Shown here one piece after another: positions 8,587-16,188 of a stretch of DNA of 16,834 nt (the stretch's first letter is position 1; every line of letters begins with the position of its first letter). Origin of the DNA: DATBDM01 sp036269915. GTDB taxonomy: Bacteria; Actinomycetota; Thermoleophilia; Solirubrobacterales; Solirubrobacteraceae. The stretch is from NCBI GenBank assembly GCA_036269915.1, contig DATBDM010000050.1, forward strand, positions 1 through 16,834, given 5' to 3'. The notes below the pieces were generated by a model. The model was not told where the DNA came from. It saw only the letters and a list, made by a program, of their open reading frames with translations, and did not search any database. The position numbers and the translations under genes are program-made.

Positions 8587-9033
8587 ATGCCCGAGACGTC
8601 CGCCCAGCAACTCGTCGTCTTCTCGCTCGCCGGCGAGGAGTACGCCCTCCCGATCGGTGCCGTGCACGAGATCATCCGCTTCACGGAGCCCCGCTCGGTG
8701 GCGTCGGAGGTCGACTGGATCCGCGGCGTCATCGGCCTGCGCGGCAAGATCATCCCGATCTTCGACCTCGGCGCCCGGCTGCAGCTCGCCACGGGTGACA
8801 CCGAGCCCGGCAAGATCGTCATCGTCGAGGCCGGCACGAGCCAGGTCGGCCTGATGGTCGACGACGTCGAGGAGGTGCTCACGGTCACCTCCGAGCAGCT
8901 CGAGCCGCTTCCCACCGACGGCGGCGAGGTCATCGAGGCGGTCGCCAAGATCGAGGACCGCCTGGTGATCCTGCTCAATGCCGACGGCCTCTTCGCGCGC
9001 CCCGCGGCCGAGGACCGCGCGGCGGCCGCCTGA
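8587..9033 (+). CDS. cheW: Chemotaxis coupling protein CheW
   Basis: CheW bridges receptors and the CheA kinase in the polar signalling array. The 148-residue protein is a single CheW/SH3-like domain of standard size, with the typical opening QLVVFSLAGEEYALPI, followed by VHEIIRF, the strongly conserved VDWIRGVIGLRGKIIPIFDL and the later GLMVDDVEEVL. The ATG at 8587 is preferred to the in-frame GTG at 8581, because the likely promoter ends at 8576 and would place the RNA start at about 8582-8584. No strong Shine-Dalgarno sequence is present. It is the first gene of the chemotaxis operon, 22 bp before cheB. Confidence 0.95.
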   Translation: MPETSAQQLVVFSLAGEEYALPIGAVHEIIRFTEPRSVASEVDWIRGVIGLRGKIIPIFDLGARLQLATGDTEPGKIVIVEAGTSQVGLMVDDVEEVLTVTSEQLEPLPTDGGEVIEAVAKIEDRLVILLNADGLFARPAAEDRAAAA

Positions 9034-9055
9034 CCCGGCGGCTCCGAGACCTCCC

Positions 9056-10105
9056 ATGCTCGCCGAGCGCCAGCGCGTCGTGGTGGCCGACGACTCGCGG
9101 CTGATGCGCCGCGTGCTCGCCGACGCCCTCGACGGTCAGGGCTTCGACGTGGTCGCGACCGCCGGGGACGGCGACGAGGCGCTCGCCGCCTGCGCCGAGC
9201 ACCGCCCGGACGCGCTCACGCTCGACCTCGCCATGCCCGGCACGGACGGGATGAGCGTCCTGCGCGCGCTGCGCGAGGGGCGCGCCGAGCCGGTCCCGGT
9301 CGTGGTCGTCTCCGCCTTCACCCCCGCCCACGGCGCCCGCGCGGTCGACGCGCTCGCCGAGGGTGCCTTCGACCTCGTCGCCAAGCCCGCACCCGGCGCG
9401 GGGCTCGGTGCCTTCGCCGAGGAGCTCGGCCGCAAGGTGTCGGCCGCCGCGGCCTCCGCCCGGCGCCGCGTCGCCGCGGTCAAGCCCGCTCCCTGGCGCC
9501 GGGCCGCCCGCGCGGCCGCACTGCCCGGTCGCGCCACCGGCGCGCGGCGCGCCGTCGTGATCGCCTGCTCGACCGGCGGCCCGAAGGCGCTCGGTGAGCT
9601 GATCCCGCGCCTGCCCAGCCCGCTGGGCGCCGGCGTGCTGATCGTCCAGCACATGCCGCCCGGCTTCACCGCCTCGCTGGCCGCCCGCCTCGACGGGCTG
9701 AGCCCGCTCGACGTCCGCGAGGCCGCCGGCGGCGAGACCCTCGAGCCCGGCGTCGCGCTGCTCGCGCCCGGCGGCGCCCACCTGCGCCTCGGCGGCGATC
9801 GCCGCGCCGTCCTCTCCGACGAGGCCGCGATCGGCGGCCTGCGTCCCCGCGCCGACCTCACGATCGCCGACGTCGCCCGGCTCTACGGCGAGCGCGTCCT
9901 GCTCGTCGTGCTCACCGGCATGGGTCGCGACGGGTTCGAGGGTGCGGAGGCCGTCCGCGCCGCCGGCGGCCGCGTCCTCTGCGAGGCCGAGGCGACCTGC
10001 ACCGTCTACGGCATGCCGCGCGCCGTGGCCGAGGCGGGCCTTGCCGACGAGGTGCTCGACCTCGACGAGCTCCCTGCGGCGATCGCCCGGGAGGCCGTCC
10101 GATGA
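9056..10105 (+). CDS. cheB: Chemotaxis protein-glutamate methylesterase/deamidase CheB
   Basis: CheB removes methyl groups from receptor glutamates when phosphorylated by CheA, giving adaptation. The 349-residue protein has a receiver (about 7-125) with Asp12/Asp13 and phospho-acceptor Asp57 in LTLDLAMPGTDG, an Ala/Arg-rich linker, and a C-terminal esterase. The catalytic triad is intact: Ser172 in IACSTGGPKAL, His199 in IVQHMPPGFT and Asp292 in LTGMGRDG. The ATG at 9056 gives the normal length; reading further upstream would run through the end of cheW. It ends with a four-base ATGA overlap into cheR, pairing the two adaptation enzymes. Confidence 0.96.
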   Translation: MLAERQRVVVADDSRLMRRVLADALDGQGFDVVATAGDGDEALAACAEHRPDALTLDLAMPGTDGMSVLRALREGRAEPVPVVVVSAFTPAHGARAVDALAEGAFDLVAKPAPGAGLGAFAEELGRKVSAAAASARRRVAAVKPAPWRRAARAAALPGRATGARRAVVIACSTGGPKALGELIPRLPSPLGAGVLIVQHMPPGFTASLAARLDGLSPLDVREAAGGETLEPGVALLAPGGAHLRLGGDRRAVLSDEAAIGGLRPRADLTIADVARLYGERVLLVVLTGMGRDGFEGAEAVRAAGGRVLCEAEATCTVYGMPRAVAEAGLADEVLDLDELPAAIAREAVR

Positions 10106-10899
10106 GCGGCGTCGTCGAGACCGGGACCGATGACTTCGCGCGCCTCGCGGCGCGCGTGCGGCGCCTCTGCGGCGTCGACCTCCTCCAGTACAAGCGCGGG
10201 CAGATGGAGCGGCGCGTACGCACCTTCGCCGAGCGCCGCGGTACGCCGGACCTGACGCTCTACGCCGCGCGGCTGCAGTCCGATCCGGCCGAGCTCGACG
10301 CCCTCCTCGACCGCGTGACGATCAACGTCTCACAGCTCTGGCGTCACGAGACGCAGTGGACCGAGCTCGCCCGCCGCATCCTGCCCGAGCTGGCCGCGCG
10401 CGGCCGCGTGCGGGCCTGGAGCGCCGGCTGCTCCTACGGCGCCGAGGCCTACACGCTCGCCGCGACCGCGCTCGAGGCGCTCGGGGAGCGCGCGGGCGTC
10501 GAGATCCACGGAACCGACCTCGACGCCCGCATGGTCGCGCGCGCCCGGCTCGGCGCCTTCAGCGCCGCCGACGCCCGCACCGCGCCGCGGGCCGTGCTCG
10601 GCCGCTGGTTCGAGCCCGCGGGCGGCGGCTGGCAGGCCAAGCCGGCGCTGCGCGCGATGGTCTCCTTCCACACCGGCGACCTGCTGCGCATGCCCGTGCC
10701 GCGCAACCGCTACGGCCTGGTCATGTGCCGCAACACGGTCATCTACTTCACCGAGGAGGTGCGCGACGCGCTGCACGAGCGCCTCGTGGCCTCGCTCGAG
10801 CCCGGCGGCTACCTGGTCGTCGGCACCTCCGAGCGCGTGGCGGACCCCGCCGGACTCGGGCTCACCTCGTCCGCCCCCTTCGTCTACCGCAGGGCCTGA
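10102..10899 (+). CDS. cheR: Chemotaxis receptor methyltransferase CheR
   Basis: CheR transfers methyl groups from S-adenosylmethionine to receptor glutamates, opposing CheB. It has 265 residues, normal for a CheR without TPR extension. An N-terminal helical domain (about 1-80) includes INVSQLWRHETQW, the variant of the usual NVTxFFR segment. The Rossmann-type SAM domain has RAWSAGCSYGAEAYTLA, the acidic IHGTDLDARMVARAR strand, and the characteristic LVMCRNTVIYF followed by LEPGGYLVVGTSE. The start overlaps the cheB stop by four bases; cheA begins two bases after its stop. No receptor gene is present in the window, so its substrates are encoded elsewhere. Confidence 0.95.
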   Translation: MSGVVETGTDDFARLAARVRRLCGVDLLQYKRGQMERRVRTFAERRGTPDLTLYAARLQSDPAELDALLDRVTINVSQLWRHETQWTELARRILPELAARGRVRAWSAGCSYGAEAYTLAATALEALGERAGVEIHGTDLDARMVARARLGAFSAADARTAPRAVLGRWFEPAGGGWQAKPALRAMVSFHTGDLLRMPVPRNRYGLVMCRNTVIYFTEEVRDALHERLVASLEPGGYLVVGTSERVADPAGLGLTSSAPFVYRRA

Positions 10900-10901
10900 G
10901 C

Positions 10902-12854
10902 GTGGAGACCTCCGAGTACCTCCCGATGTTCCTCGCCGAGGGCCGCGAGCACCTGCAGGAGCTCAACCTCGCCGTCGTGCGCATCGAGGAGCGCCCCGAC
11001 GACCGCGAGACGGTCGACGAGATCTTCCGCATCGCGCACTCGATGAAGGGCATGAGCGCGACGATGGGCTTCGCCGGCATGGCGGCGCTGACCCACCAGA
11101 TGGAGGACGTCTTCGAGCTGCTGCGCCAGCGCGCCGGCGGGCTCTCGCGCATCCACATCGACGTCCTGCTCGAGTGCCTGGACGCGCTCGGCGCCGCGAT
11201 CGACGCGATCGACGAGTGCGGCGAGGAGAAGATCGCGCCGGCGCCCCTCATCGAGCGGCTGCGCAGCCTCGTGCGCGAGCGCACGCCCGAGCAGGAGGTC
11301 GCGCGCGCCGGCGCCGATCCCCAGGACCTGGTCGCGATCGCCGGCGGCAACCGCGTCGTGCGCGTCTGCGCACGGCTCGCCGACGCTGCCCCGATGCCCA
11401 GCGTGCGCGCCTACATGGTGCTCTCCGCGCTGTCCGAGCTCGGCGAGACGCTCGCCTGCCTCCCCACGCCCGAGGACGTCGAGACGTTCGCGGGCTCGGA
11501 GATCGTCGCCTTCCTGGTCTCCGACCGCAGCGACGCGGACCTCGCCGACGCGGCGGCATCGGTCCCGGACGTCGCCGGCGTCGAGACCTCCGAGGCGCTC
11601 GCCGCCGTGAGCGCCGAGGCGCGCGACGCCCCCACCGCGAAGCCCGCCGCCGCGCCGCCCGCGCCCCGCGCGCACAAGGTGTCCTCGACCGTCCGCGTGG
11701 ACTCCGAGCGGCTCGACCAGCTCATGCACTTCATGGGCGAGCTCGTCCTGCACCGCACGCAGGTCGAGGCGCTCGCCGCCCAGGCCGACATCCCCGGTCT
11801 GTCGGAGGCGATGCAGAGCCTGACCCGCAGCTCGCACGCGCTGCAGGCGATGGTCATGCAGGTGCGGATGATCCCGGTCGAAGCCGTCTTCCTGCGCTTC
11901 CCGCGGCTCGTGCGCGACCTCTCGACGACGCTCGGCAAGCAGGTCGACCTGCAGCTCGTCGGCAAGGACACCGAGCTCGACCGCACGGTCGTCGACGCCC
12001 TCGGCGACCCGCTCATGCACCTCGTGCGCAACGCGCTCGACCACGGGCTCGAGCCGCCGGAGGAGCGCGTCGCGGCCGGCAAGCCCGAGACCGGCACGCT
12101 CGAGATCTCCGCCCGCCACGCCGGCGGCAACGTCGTCATCGAGGTCCGCGACGACGGCCGCGGCATCGACCCGCTGCGCGTCGCCCGCAGCGCGGCCGCC
12201 AGGGGCCTGATCGCCGAGGACGCGATCGACTCGATCGACACCGCGCGCGCCGCCGAGCTGCTGTTCCACCCGGGGTTCTCGACCGCCGAGGTCATGAGCG
12301 ACATCTCCGGCCGCGGCGTCGGCATGGACGCCGTCCGCACGACGATCCGTGAGCTCGGCGGCGAGGTGCTGCTGACTTCCGAGCTCGGCCGCGGCACCGT
12401 CGCGCAGGTCCGCCTGCCGCTGACGCTGGCCATCATGGCGGCGTTGCTCGTCGAGGCCGAGGGCGCGCCGTTCGCGGTGCCGATCGACCGCATCGAGCGC
12501 ACCGTCCGCCTCGCCGACCACGCCGTGCGCTCGGTCGCCGGCGCCCCGATGCTCGTGATGTCCGACGGCGTGCTGCCGATCGTCGACGCCTCCGAGCGCT
12601 TCGGCCCGTCCGGATCCTCCCGCGGCGACCACGCCGTGATCGTCCGCGGCGCCTCCGGCCGGCTCGCGCTGACGGTCTCGCGGCTGGTCGGCCAGCGCGA
12701 GCTCGTCACGCGCCCGCTCCCGTCCGAGCTCGGCGACGGCTCCGGGCTGACCGGCGCCGCCGTGCTCTCCGACGGGCGCATCGCCCTGATCGTCGACTGC
12801 GACGCCGTGACCGCCCCGGCCGTCGCCGTTCCCGCCCTGACCATCGCCGCCTGA
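10902..12854 (+). CDS. cheA: Chemotaxis histidine kinase CheA
   Basis: CheA autophosphorylates under receptor control and donates phosphate to CheY and CheB. The 650-residue protein has all five standard modules. P1 (HPt, about 1-105) has phospho-accepting His46 in IFRIAHSMKGMSATMGF. A P2-like docking domain lies at about 145-220, followed by an Ala/Pro linker. P3 dimerisation starts near residue 258 (HKVSSTVRVDSERLDQLMHFMGEL). The P4 ATPase has the N-box HLVRNALDHGLE (Asn377), G1 DDGRGID and G2 SGRGVGMDAV. P5, a CheW-like domain, begins near 495. The GTG at 10902 is used because it gives VETSEYLPMFLAEGREHL, a typical CheA opening, two bases after cheR. In-frame sequence upstream is out-of-phase cheR and is excluded. 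Confidence 0.97.
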   Translation: METSEYLPMFLAEGREHLQELNLAVVRIEERPDDRETVDEIFRIAHSMKGMSATMGFAGMAALTHQMEDVFELLRQRAGGLSRIHIDVLLECLDALGAAIDAIDECGEEKIAPAPLIERLRSLVRERTPEQEVARAGADPQDLVAIAGGNRVVRVCARLADAAPMPSVRAYMVLSALSELGETLACLPTPEDVETFAGSEIVAFLVSDRSDADLADAAASVPDVAGVETSEALAAVSAEARDAPTAKPAAAPPAPRAHKVSSTVRVDSERLDQLMHFMGELVLHRTQVEALAAQADIPGLSEAMQSLTRSSHALQAMVMQVRMIPVEAVFLRFPRLVRDLSTTLGKQVDLQLVGKDTELDRTVVDALGDPLMHLVRNALDHGLEPPEERVAAGKPETGTLEISARHAGGNVVIEVRDDGRGIDPLRVARSAAARGLIAEDAIDSIDTARAAELLFHPGFSTAEVMSDISGRGVGMDAVRTTIRELGGEVLLTSELGRGTVAQVRLPLTLAIMAALLVEAEGAPFAVPIDRIERTVRLADHAVRSVAGAPMLVMSDGVLPIVDASERFGPSGSSRGDHAVIVRGASGRLALTVSRLVGQRELVTRPLPSELGDGSGLTGAAVLSDGRIALIVDCDAVTAPAVAVPALTIAA

Positions 12855-12856
12855 AC

Positions 12857-12863
12857 GAGAGGA
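12857..12863 (+). promoter_or_regulatory. Ribosome binding site of cheC
   Basis: GAGAGGA in the 14-bp cheA-cheC gap, five bases before the TTG at 12869. It decides in favour of this rare start codon, which also gives the typical CheC N-terminus. Confidence 0.6.
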
Positions 12864-12868
12864 TCCCG

Positions 12869-13459
12869 TTGAGCACCCAGTACTCCGACCTCCAGCTCGA
12901 CGCACTGCGCGAGCTGGCGAACATCGGCTCGGGCACCGCGTCGACCGCGCTCTCGAGCATGCTCGGGCGCGTCGTCGACATCTCCGTGCCCAAGGCGCGC
13001 GTGCTGCCGTTCGCCGAGGCGGTCGAGGCGACGGGTCCGCCGGAGTCCGAGGTGACCGGGATCGTGCTCGGCGTGACCGGCGGGCTGATCGCCACCGTGC
13101 TGCTGCTCGTCCCGCCCGCCGACGCCGGCCGGCTGGTCGGGATCCTCGGCGTCGACCCCGCCGGCGAGCTGGCCGCGTCCGCGCTGGGCGAGATCGGCAA
13201 CGTCGTCGGTACCTCCTACCTCAACGCGCTCGCCGGCATGACCGGCATCGAGATGGAGCCGACGCCGCCCGCGACCGCGACCGACATGCTCGGGGCGATC
13301 GTCGAGAGCGTGCTCGCCGGCCACGCGGTCGGCGGCGACGTCGCACTGCTGCTGGACTCCGCCCTGGAGGTCGAGGGCGAGGACTGCTCCGTGTCCTTCG
13401 TCCTCGTGCCCGACCAGGGTGGCGTGGACCTGCTGCTGAGCCGCCTCGGGCTCGGGTGA
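12869..13459 (+). CDS. cheC: CheY-phosphate phosphatase CheC
   Basis: CheC dephosphorylates CheY-P and, in complex with CheD, feeds back on receptor adaptation. The 196-residue protein carries both copies of the CheC/FliY/CheX active-site pattern (D/S)-x3-E-x2-N-x22-P exactly: Asp11, Glu15, Asn18, Pro41, and Ser104, Glu108, Asn111, Pro134. Both phosphatase centres should therefore work. The TTG start is supported by an upstream GAGAGGA. The stop overlaps the cheD start, consistent with co-production of the two partners. With no CheZ in the operon, CheC and FliY are the likely CheY-P sinks. Confidence 0.94.
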   Translation: MSTQYSDLQLDALRELANIGSGTASTALSSMLGRVVDISVPKARVLPFAEAVEATGPPESEVTGIVLGVTGGLIATVLLLVPPADAGRLVGILGVDPAGELAASALGEIGNVVGTSYLNALAGMTGIEMEPTPPATATDMLGAIVESVLAGHAVGGDVALLLDSALEVEGEDCSVSFVLVPDQGGVDLLLSRLGLG

Positions 13460-13962
13460 TGGAGCCAAATCAGATCATGGTTCGCATGGGAGAGCTCGCC
13501 GTCTCGGCCCGCCGCGGGCAGCTCGTCGCGCTCGGGCTCGGCTCGTGCATCGGCCTCGCGCTGCTCGACCGCCGTCTCGGCACGGCCGGGCTGGCGCACG
13601 TCGTGCTGCCGCAGGCGGCCGAGGGACAGCGCTCGCTGAAGTTCGCCGATCGCGCGGTCCCCGAGCTGATCAGCCGGCTCCTCGGCCTCGGCGCGCGCCG
13701 GATCCGGCTCGAGGCCGTGCTCGTCGGCGGCGCCAGCATGTTCGCGGCCTCCCCCGCGCTCGAGGTCGGCTCGCGCAACGAGGCCGCCGTGCGCGAGCAG
13801 CTCGAGTCGCTGCGCATCCCGGTGCTCGCCTCCGCCACGGGCGGCTCGCGCGGGCGCACCGTGCGCGTCGACGTCGCCACCACGACGGTCACCGTGCGCG
13901 AGGCCGGCGGCCGGGACGCGGAGCTCGTCGCGCCGACCCGCGCCTTCGAGGTGGCGGCATGA
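13459..13962 (+). CDS. cheD: Chemoreceptor glutamine deamidase CheD (active-site Thr replaced by Ala)
   Basis: CheD deamidates selected receptor glutamines and binds CheC, stimulating its phosphatase activity. The 167-residue protein has the signature GLGSCIG with nucleophile Cys30, and His47 in GLAHVVLP, 17 residues on, the same spacing as Cys27/His44 in the Thermotoga enzyme. The third residue usually counted in the active site, a Thr six residues before the Cys (TLGLGSC), is Ala24 here (LVALGLGSC, GCG codon). The later GGASMF segment is conserved. The ATG at 13459 overlaps the cheC stop by one base (TGATG). GTG 13456, directly before it, would add one residue. It overlaps fliM by four bases (ATGA). 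Confidence 0.92.
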   Translation: MEPNQIMVRMGELAVSARRGQLVALGLGSCIGLALLDRRLGTAGLAHVVLPQAAEGQRSLKFADRAVPELISRLLGLGARRIRLEAVLVGGASMFAASPALEVGSRNEAAVREQLESLRIPVLASATGGSRGRTVRVDVATTTVTVREAGGRDAELVAPTRAFEVAA

Positions 13963-14933
13963 GCGGCCACGTCCTCTCCAACGACGCCGTCGCGGCGCTC
14001 GTCGACGCCGCGAAGGAGGGCCGCCTCCCCGAGGAGCCGCGCAACGCGGGGCGCAAGCGCCGTATGCGGCCCGTCGACTTCACCCGCCCGACGAAGTTCA
14101 CCGCCGACCAGGAGCGCCGCCTCAAGCGGGCGATGGAGGCGTTCTGCCGCACCGCCGCGACGCGCCTGTCAGCCGAGCTGCGCGTGCCGCTGGAGCTCGA
14201 GCTGCTCAACACGACGCAGCTCACCTGGGGCAACGCCCACGGGCAGGTGCCGGACGGCTCGACGGCCACGATCGCCCTCACCAAGCCGTTCGGCACGCGC
14301 GTGCTGCTGACCTCCGAGCAGAGCCTGGTGCTCGGCGCGATCGAGCTGCTGCTCGGCGGCGCCTCGACCGGCGACGTGCGCGAGCGGCGGCTGACCGACA
14401 TCGACTGGGCGCTCGCCCGCCACTTCCACGCGCGGGTCCTCACCCAGCTCTCGGTGATCTGGCAGGACATGGCCGGCGTCGAGCTCGAGGTCGAGCAGAT
14501 CGACGCGCACCTCGAGACCGCGCAGCTGATGCCGGTGTCCGAGCCGACGCTCGCGATCACACTCGAGGCCCGCCTCGAAGGCGGCTCCTCGACGATGGCG
14601 CTGCTGATCCCGTGGTCCTCGCTGGCCCCGATGGCCTCCGCCTTCGGCGGCCGCGACGACAGCGACGCGGTGCGCGGCGAGGACGAGGCGCGTTCCGTGC
14701 GCCGCGCCGTCGGTCGCGTCGACATCACCCTGCGCGCCGAGGTCGCCTCGCGTGAGATGCCGATCGAGGAGGTGCTCGCGCTGCGGCCGGGCGACGTGCT
14801 CCGTCTCGACGCGCCCGCCGAGGGCGGCATCACCCTCTTCGCCGACAAGGTCCCCGTCCATCGCGCCAAGCCGGGGCGCGCCGGCTCGCGCCGTGCCGCG
14901 CAGGTCGTCGAGCGCGTCCGCAGGCCGTCATGA
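13959..14933 (+). CDS. fliM: Flagellar motor switch protein FliM
   Basis: FliM forms the middle layer of the flagellar C-ring and binds CheY-P to reverse rotation. The 324-residue protein has the standard order. A short N-terminal CheY-binding peptide VLSNDAVAALVDAAKEG (from residue 5) is a looser version of the usual LSQxEIDALL. A connecting segment RPVDFTRPTKFT follows, then the CheC-like middle domain (about 45-235) and a C-terminal SpoA/FliN-like domain (about 250-320) beginning VGRVDITLRAEV. The middle domain lacks the phosphatase Glu/Asn pattern, as expected for FliM. The ATG at 13959 gives the family N-terminus; open frame further upstream is the shadow of cheD. It overlaps both cheD and fliY by four bases. 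Confidence 0.95.
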   Translation: MSGHVLSNDAVAALVDAAKEGRLPEEPRNAGRKRRMRPVDFTRPTKFTADQERRLKRAMEAFCRTAATRLSAELRVPLELELLNTTQLTWGNAHGQVPDGSTATIALTKPFGTRVLLTSEQSLVLGAIELLLGGASTGDVRERRLTDIDWALARHFHARVLTQLSVIWQDMAGVELEVEQIDAHLETAQLMPVSEPTLAITLEARLEGGSSTMALLIPWSSLAPMASAFGGRDDSDAVRGEDEARSVRRAVGRVDITLRAEVASREMPIEEVLALRPGDVLRLDAPAEGGITLFADKVPVHRAKPGRAGSRRAAQVVERVRRPS

Positions 14934-15835
14934 GCACCGAGGACGCGCTGATCAAGCTCGGCGAGTCGACGGCCGAGGCGGCCGCGGGCCTGCTGGAGAT
15001 GTTCGCGCCCGGCAAGGTCGAGCTCGGCGGCGTGGCCGTCGTCCCCGGCGACGCCAACCCGCTCGAGGGCCTCTCGGTCCCCGCCGTGGCGACGTCGGTG
15101 TCCTATATCGACGGGGTCACCGGCGGCAACGTGCTCGTGCTGCCGCTCGAGGGCGCGCGGTTGCTCGCCGCCGCGATGATGGGCATGGAGCAGCCCGAGG
15201 AGCCCGACGCGCCCGCGCTGTCGGAGCTCGAGCTCTCCGCCGTCGCCGAGGCCGCGAACCAGATGATGGCCGGAGCCGCGGGCTCGACCTCCTCGGTGCT
15301 CGGCACCGAGGTCGAGATCAGCCCGCCCGAGACGCGCACCTTCGCGGCGCTCTCCGAGGCGGCCGGCGCCTACCCGCACACCCCCCACGCCGTCCGCATC
15401 AGCTTCACCGTCTGCGGCGAGCCGTGCCGGCTCGTCCAGCTCGTCCCGAACGCGTTCGTCGTCCGCATGACCCGCGCGCTCGACGAGCTCGACGCCGAGG
15501 TCCACGATCCGGCGCCCCGCGACGCCGCCGAGGCGGGGAGCCAGGCCTCCCCGAGCGGCCCGTCGCTGGCCGGCATCCCCGTCCGCGTCTGGGCCGAGCT
15601 CGGCCGGACGCAGATGCCGTCCGCCGAGCTCGTCGGGCTGCCCTCCGGCGCCGTCGTCGAGCTCGATCGCCAGGCGGACGAGCCGATCGAGGTGTACGTC
15701 AACGGAACCCTCTTCGCGACCGGCCGCCTGATGGTGGTCGACGGAACCGATTGGGCCGTCCGCATCGAGACGGTCCGCCAACACCCGAACCCTGAAGGAG
15801 AAACGGAGGTGGCTCGATGGCCCGAGTCCTGGTAG
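14930..15835 (+). CDS. fliY: Flagellar motor switch phosphatase FliY (CheC-like domain plus FliN domain)
   Basis: FliY is the Gram-positive style FliN: a CheY-P phosphatase built into the switch complex. In this 301-residue protein, residues 1-190 are CheC-like and about 212-287 form the SpoA/FliN domain (IPVRVWAELGRTQMPSAEL through WAVRIETV). The second phosphatase centre is intact and matches (D/S)-x3-E-x2-N-x22-P with Ser103, Glu107, Asn110 and Pro133. The first is degenerate: Glu16 is kept but the Asn position is Ala19. B. subtilis FliY has two centres. It was not called FliN because plain FliN is much shorter and lacks the CheC-like part. It overlaps fliM by four bases and cheY by 19, so the cheY ribosome binding site lies inside its last codons. 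Confidence 0.92.
   Translation: MSTEDALIKLGESTAEAAAGLLEMFAPGKVELGGVAVVPGDANPLEGLSVPAVATSVSYIDGVTGGNVLVLPLEGARLLAAAMMGMEQPEEPDAPALSELELSAVAEAANQMMAGAAGSTSSVLGTEVEISPPETRTFAALSEAAGAYPHTPHAVRISFTVCGEPCRLVQLVPNAFVVRMTRALDELDAEVHDPAPRDAAEAGSQASPSGPSLAGIPVRVWAELGRTQMPSAELVGLPSGAVVELDRQADEPIEVYVNGTLFATGRLMVVDGTDWAVRIETVRQHPNPEGETEVARWPESW
15805..15810 (+). promoter_or_regulatory. Strong ribosome binding site of cheY
   Basis: GGAGGT, a full match to the core anti-Shine-Dalgarno complement, lies six bases before the cheY ATG, inside the end of fliY. A second AAGGAG sits at 15795-15800. It is the best site in the operon; most other genes here rely on start/stop overlaps. Confidence 0.75.
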
Positions 15836-16176
15836 TCGACGACGCCGCGTTCATGCGCAAGCTGGTCAGCGACGTGCTGATCAAGGGTGGCCACGAGGTC
15901 GTCGGCGAGGCCGGCAACGGCACCGAGGCAGTCGATCGCTACGCCGAGCTGCGCCCCGAGGTGACCACGCTGGACATCACCATGCCCGAGAAGGATGGCC
16001 TCGCCGCGCTGCGCGAGATCATCCAGCTGGACCCCGCCGCGCGCGTGGTCATGTGCTCCGCCCTCGGGCAGGAGACGAAGGTGCTCGAGTCGATCAAGGC
16101 CGGTGCGAAGGACTTCGTCGTGAAGCCGTTCCAGGCCGAGCGCGTGCTCGAGGCCGTCGGCAAGGCCCTGGCCTAG
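15817..16176 (+). CDS. cheY: Chemotaxis response regulator CheY
   Basis: CheY carries the signal from CheA to the motor: phosphorylated at its Asp, it binds FliM and FliY. This 119-residue stand-alone receiver has the acidic pair Asp8-Asp9, phospho-acceptor Asp53 in VTTLDITMPEKDG, switch Ser81 in MCSALGQE, aromatic Phe100 and Lys103 in FVVKPF. The opening RVLVVDDAAFMRKLV is typical of Gram-positive and Thermotoga CheY. The ATG at 15817 is supported by GGAGGT six bases upstream. The gene overlaps the fliY 3' end by 19 bases and is the last gene of the operon; a doubled palindrome follows its stop. Confidence 0.96.
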   Translation: MARVLVVDDAAFMRKLVSDVLIKGGHEVVGEAGNGTEAVDRYAELRPEVTTLDITMPEKDGLAALREIIQLDPAARVVMCSALGQETKVLESIKAGAKDFVVKPFQAERVLEAVGKALA

Positions 16177-16188
16177 CCGGCCGACACG

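Noticed and set aside
10356..10901. In-frame upstream extension of cheA
   Set aside because: It covers cheR in another frame and is Arg/Ala-rich; GTG 10902 gives the canonical CheA N-terminus.
13545..13958. In-frame upstream extension of fliM
   Set aside because: It is the cheD gene read out of frame; ATG 13959 overlaps the cheD stop and gives the FliM N-terminal peptide.
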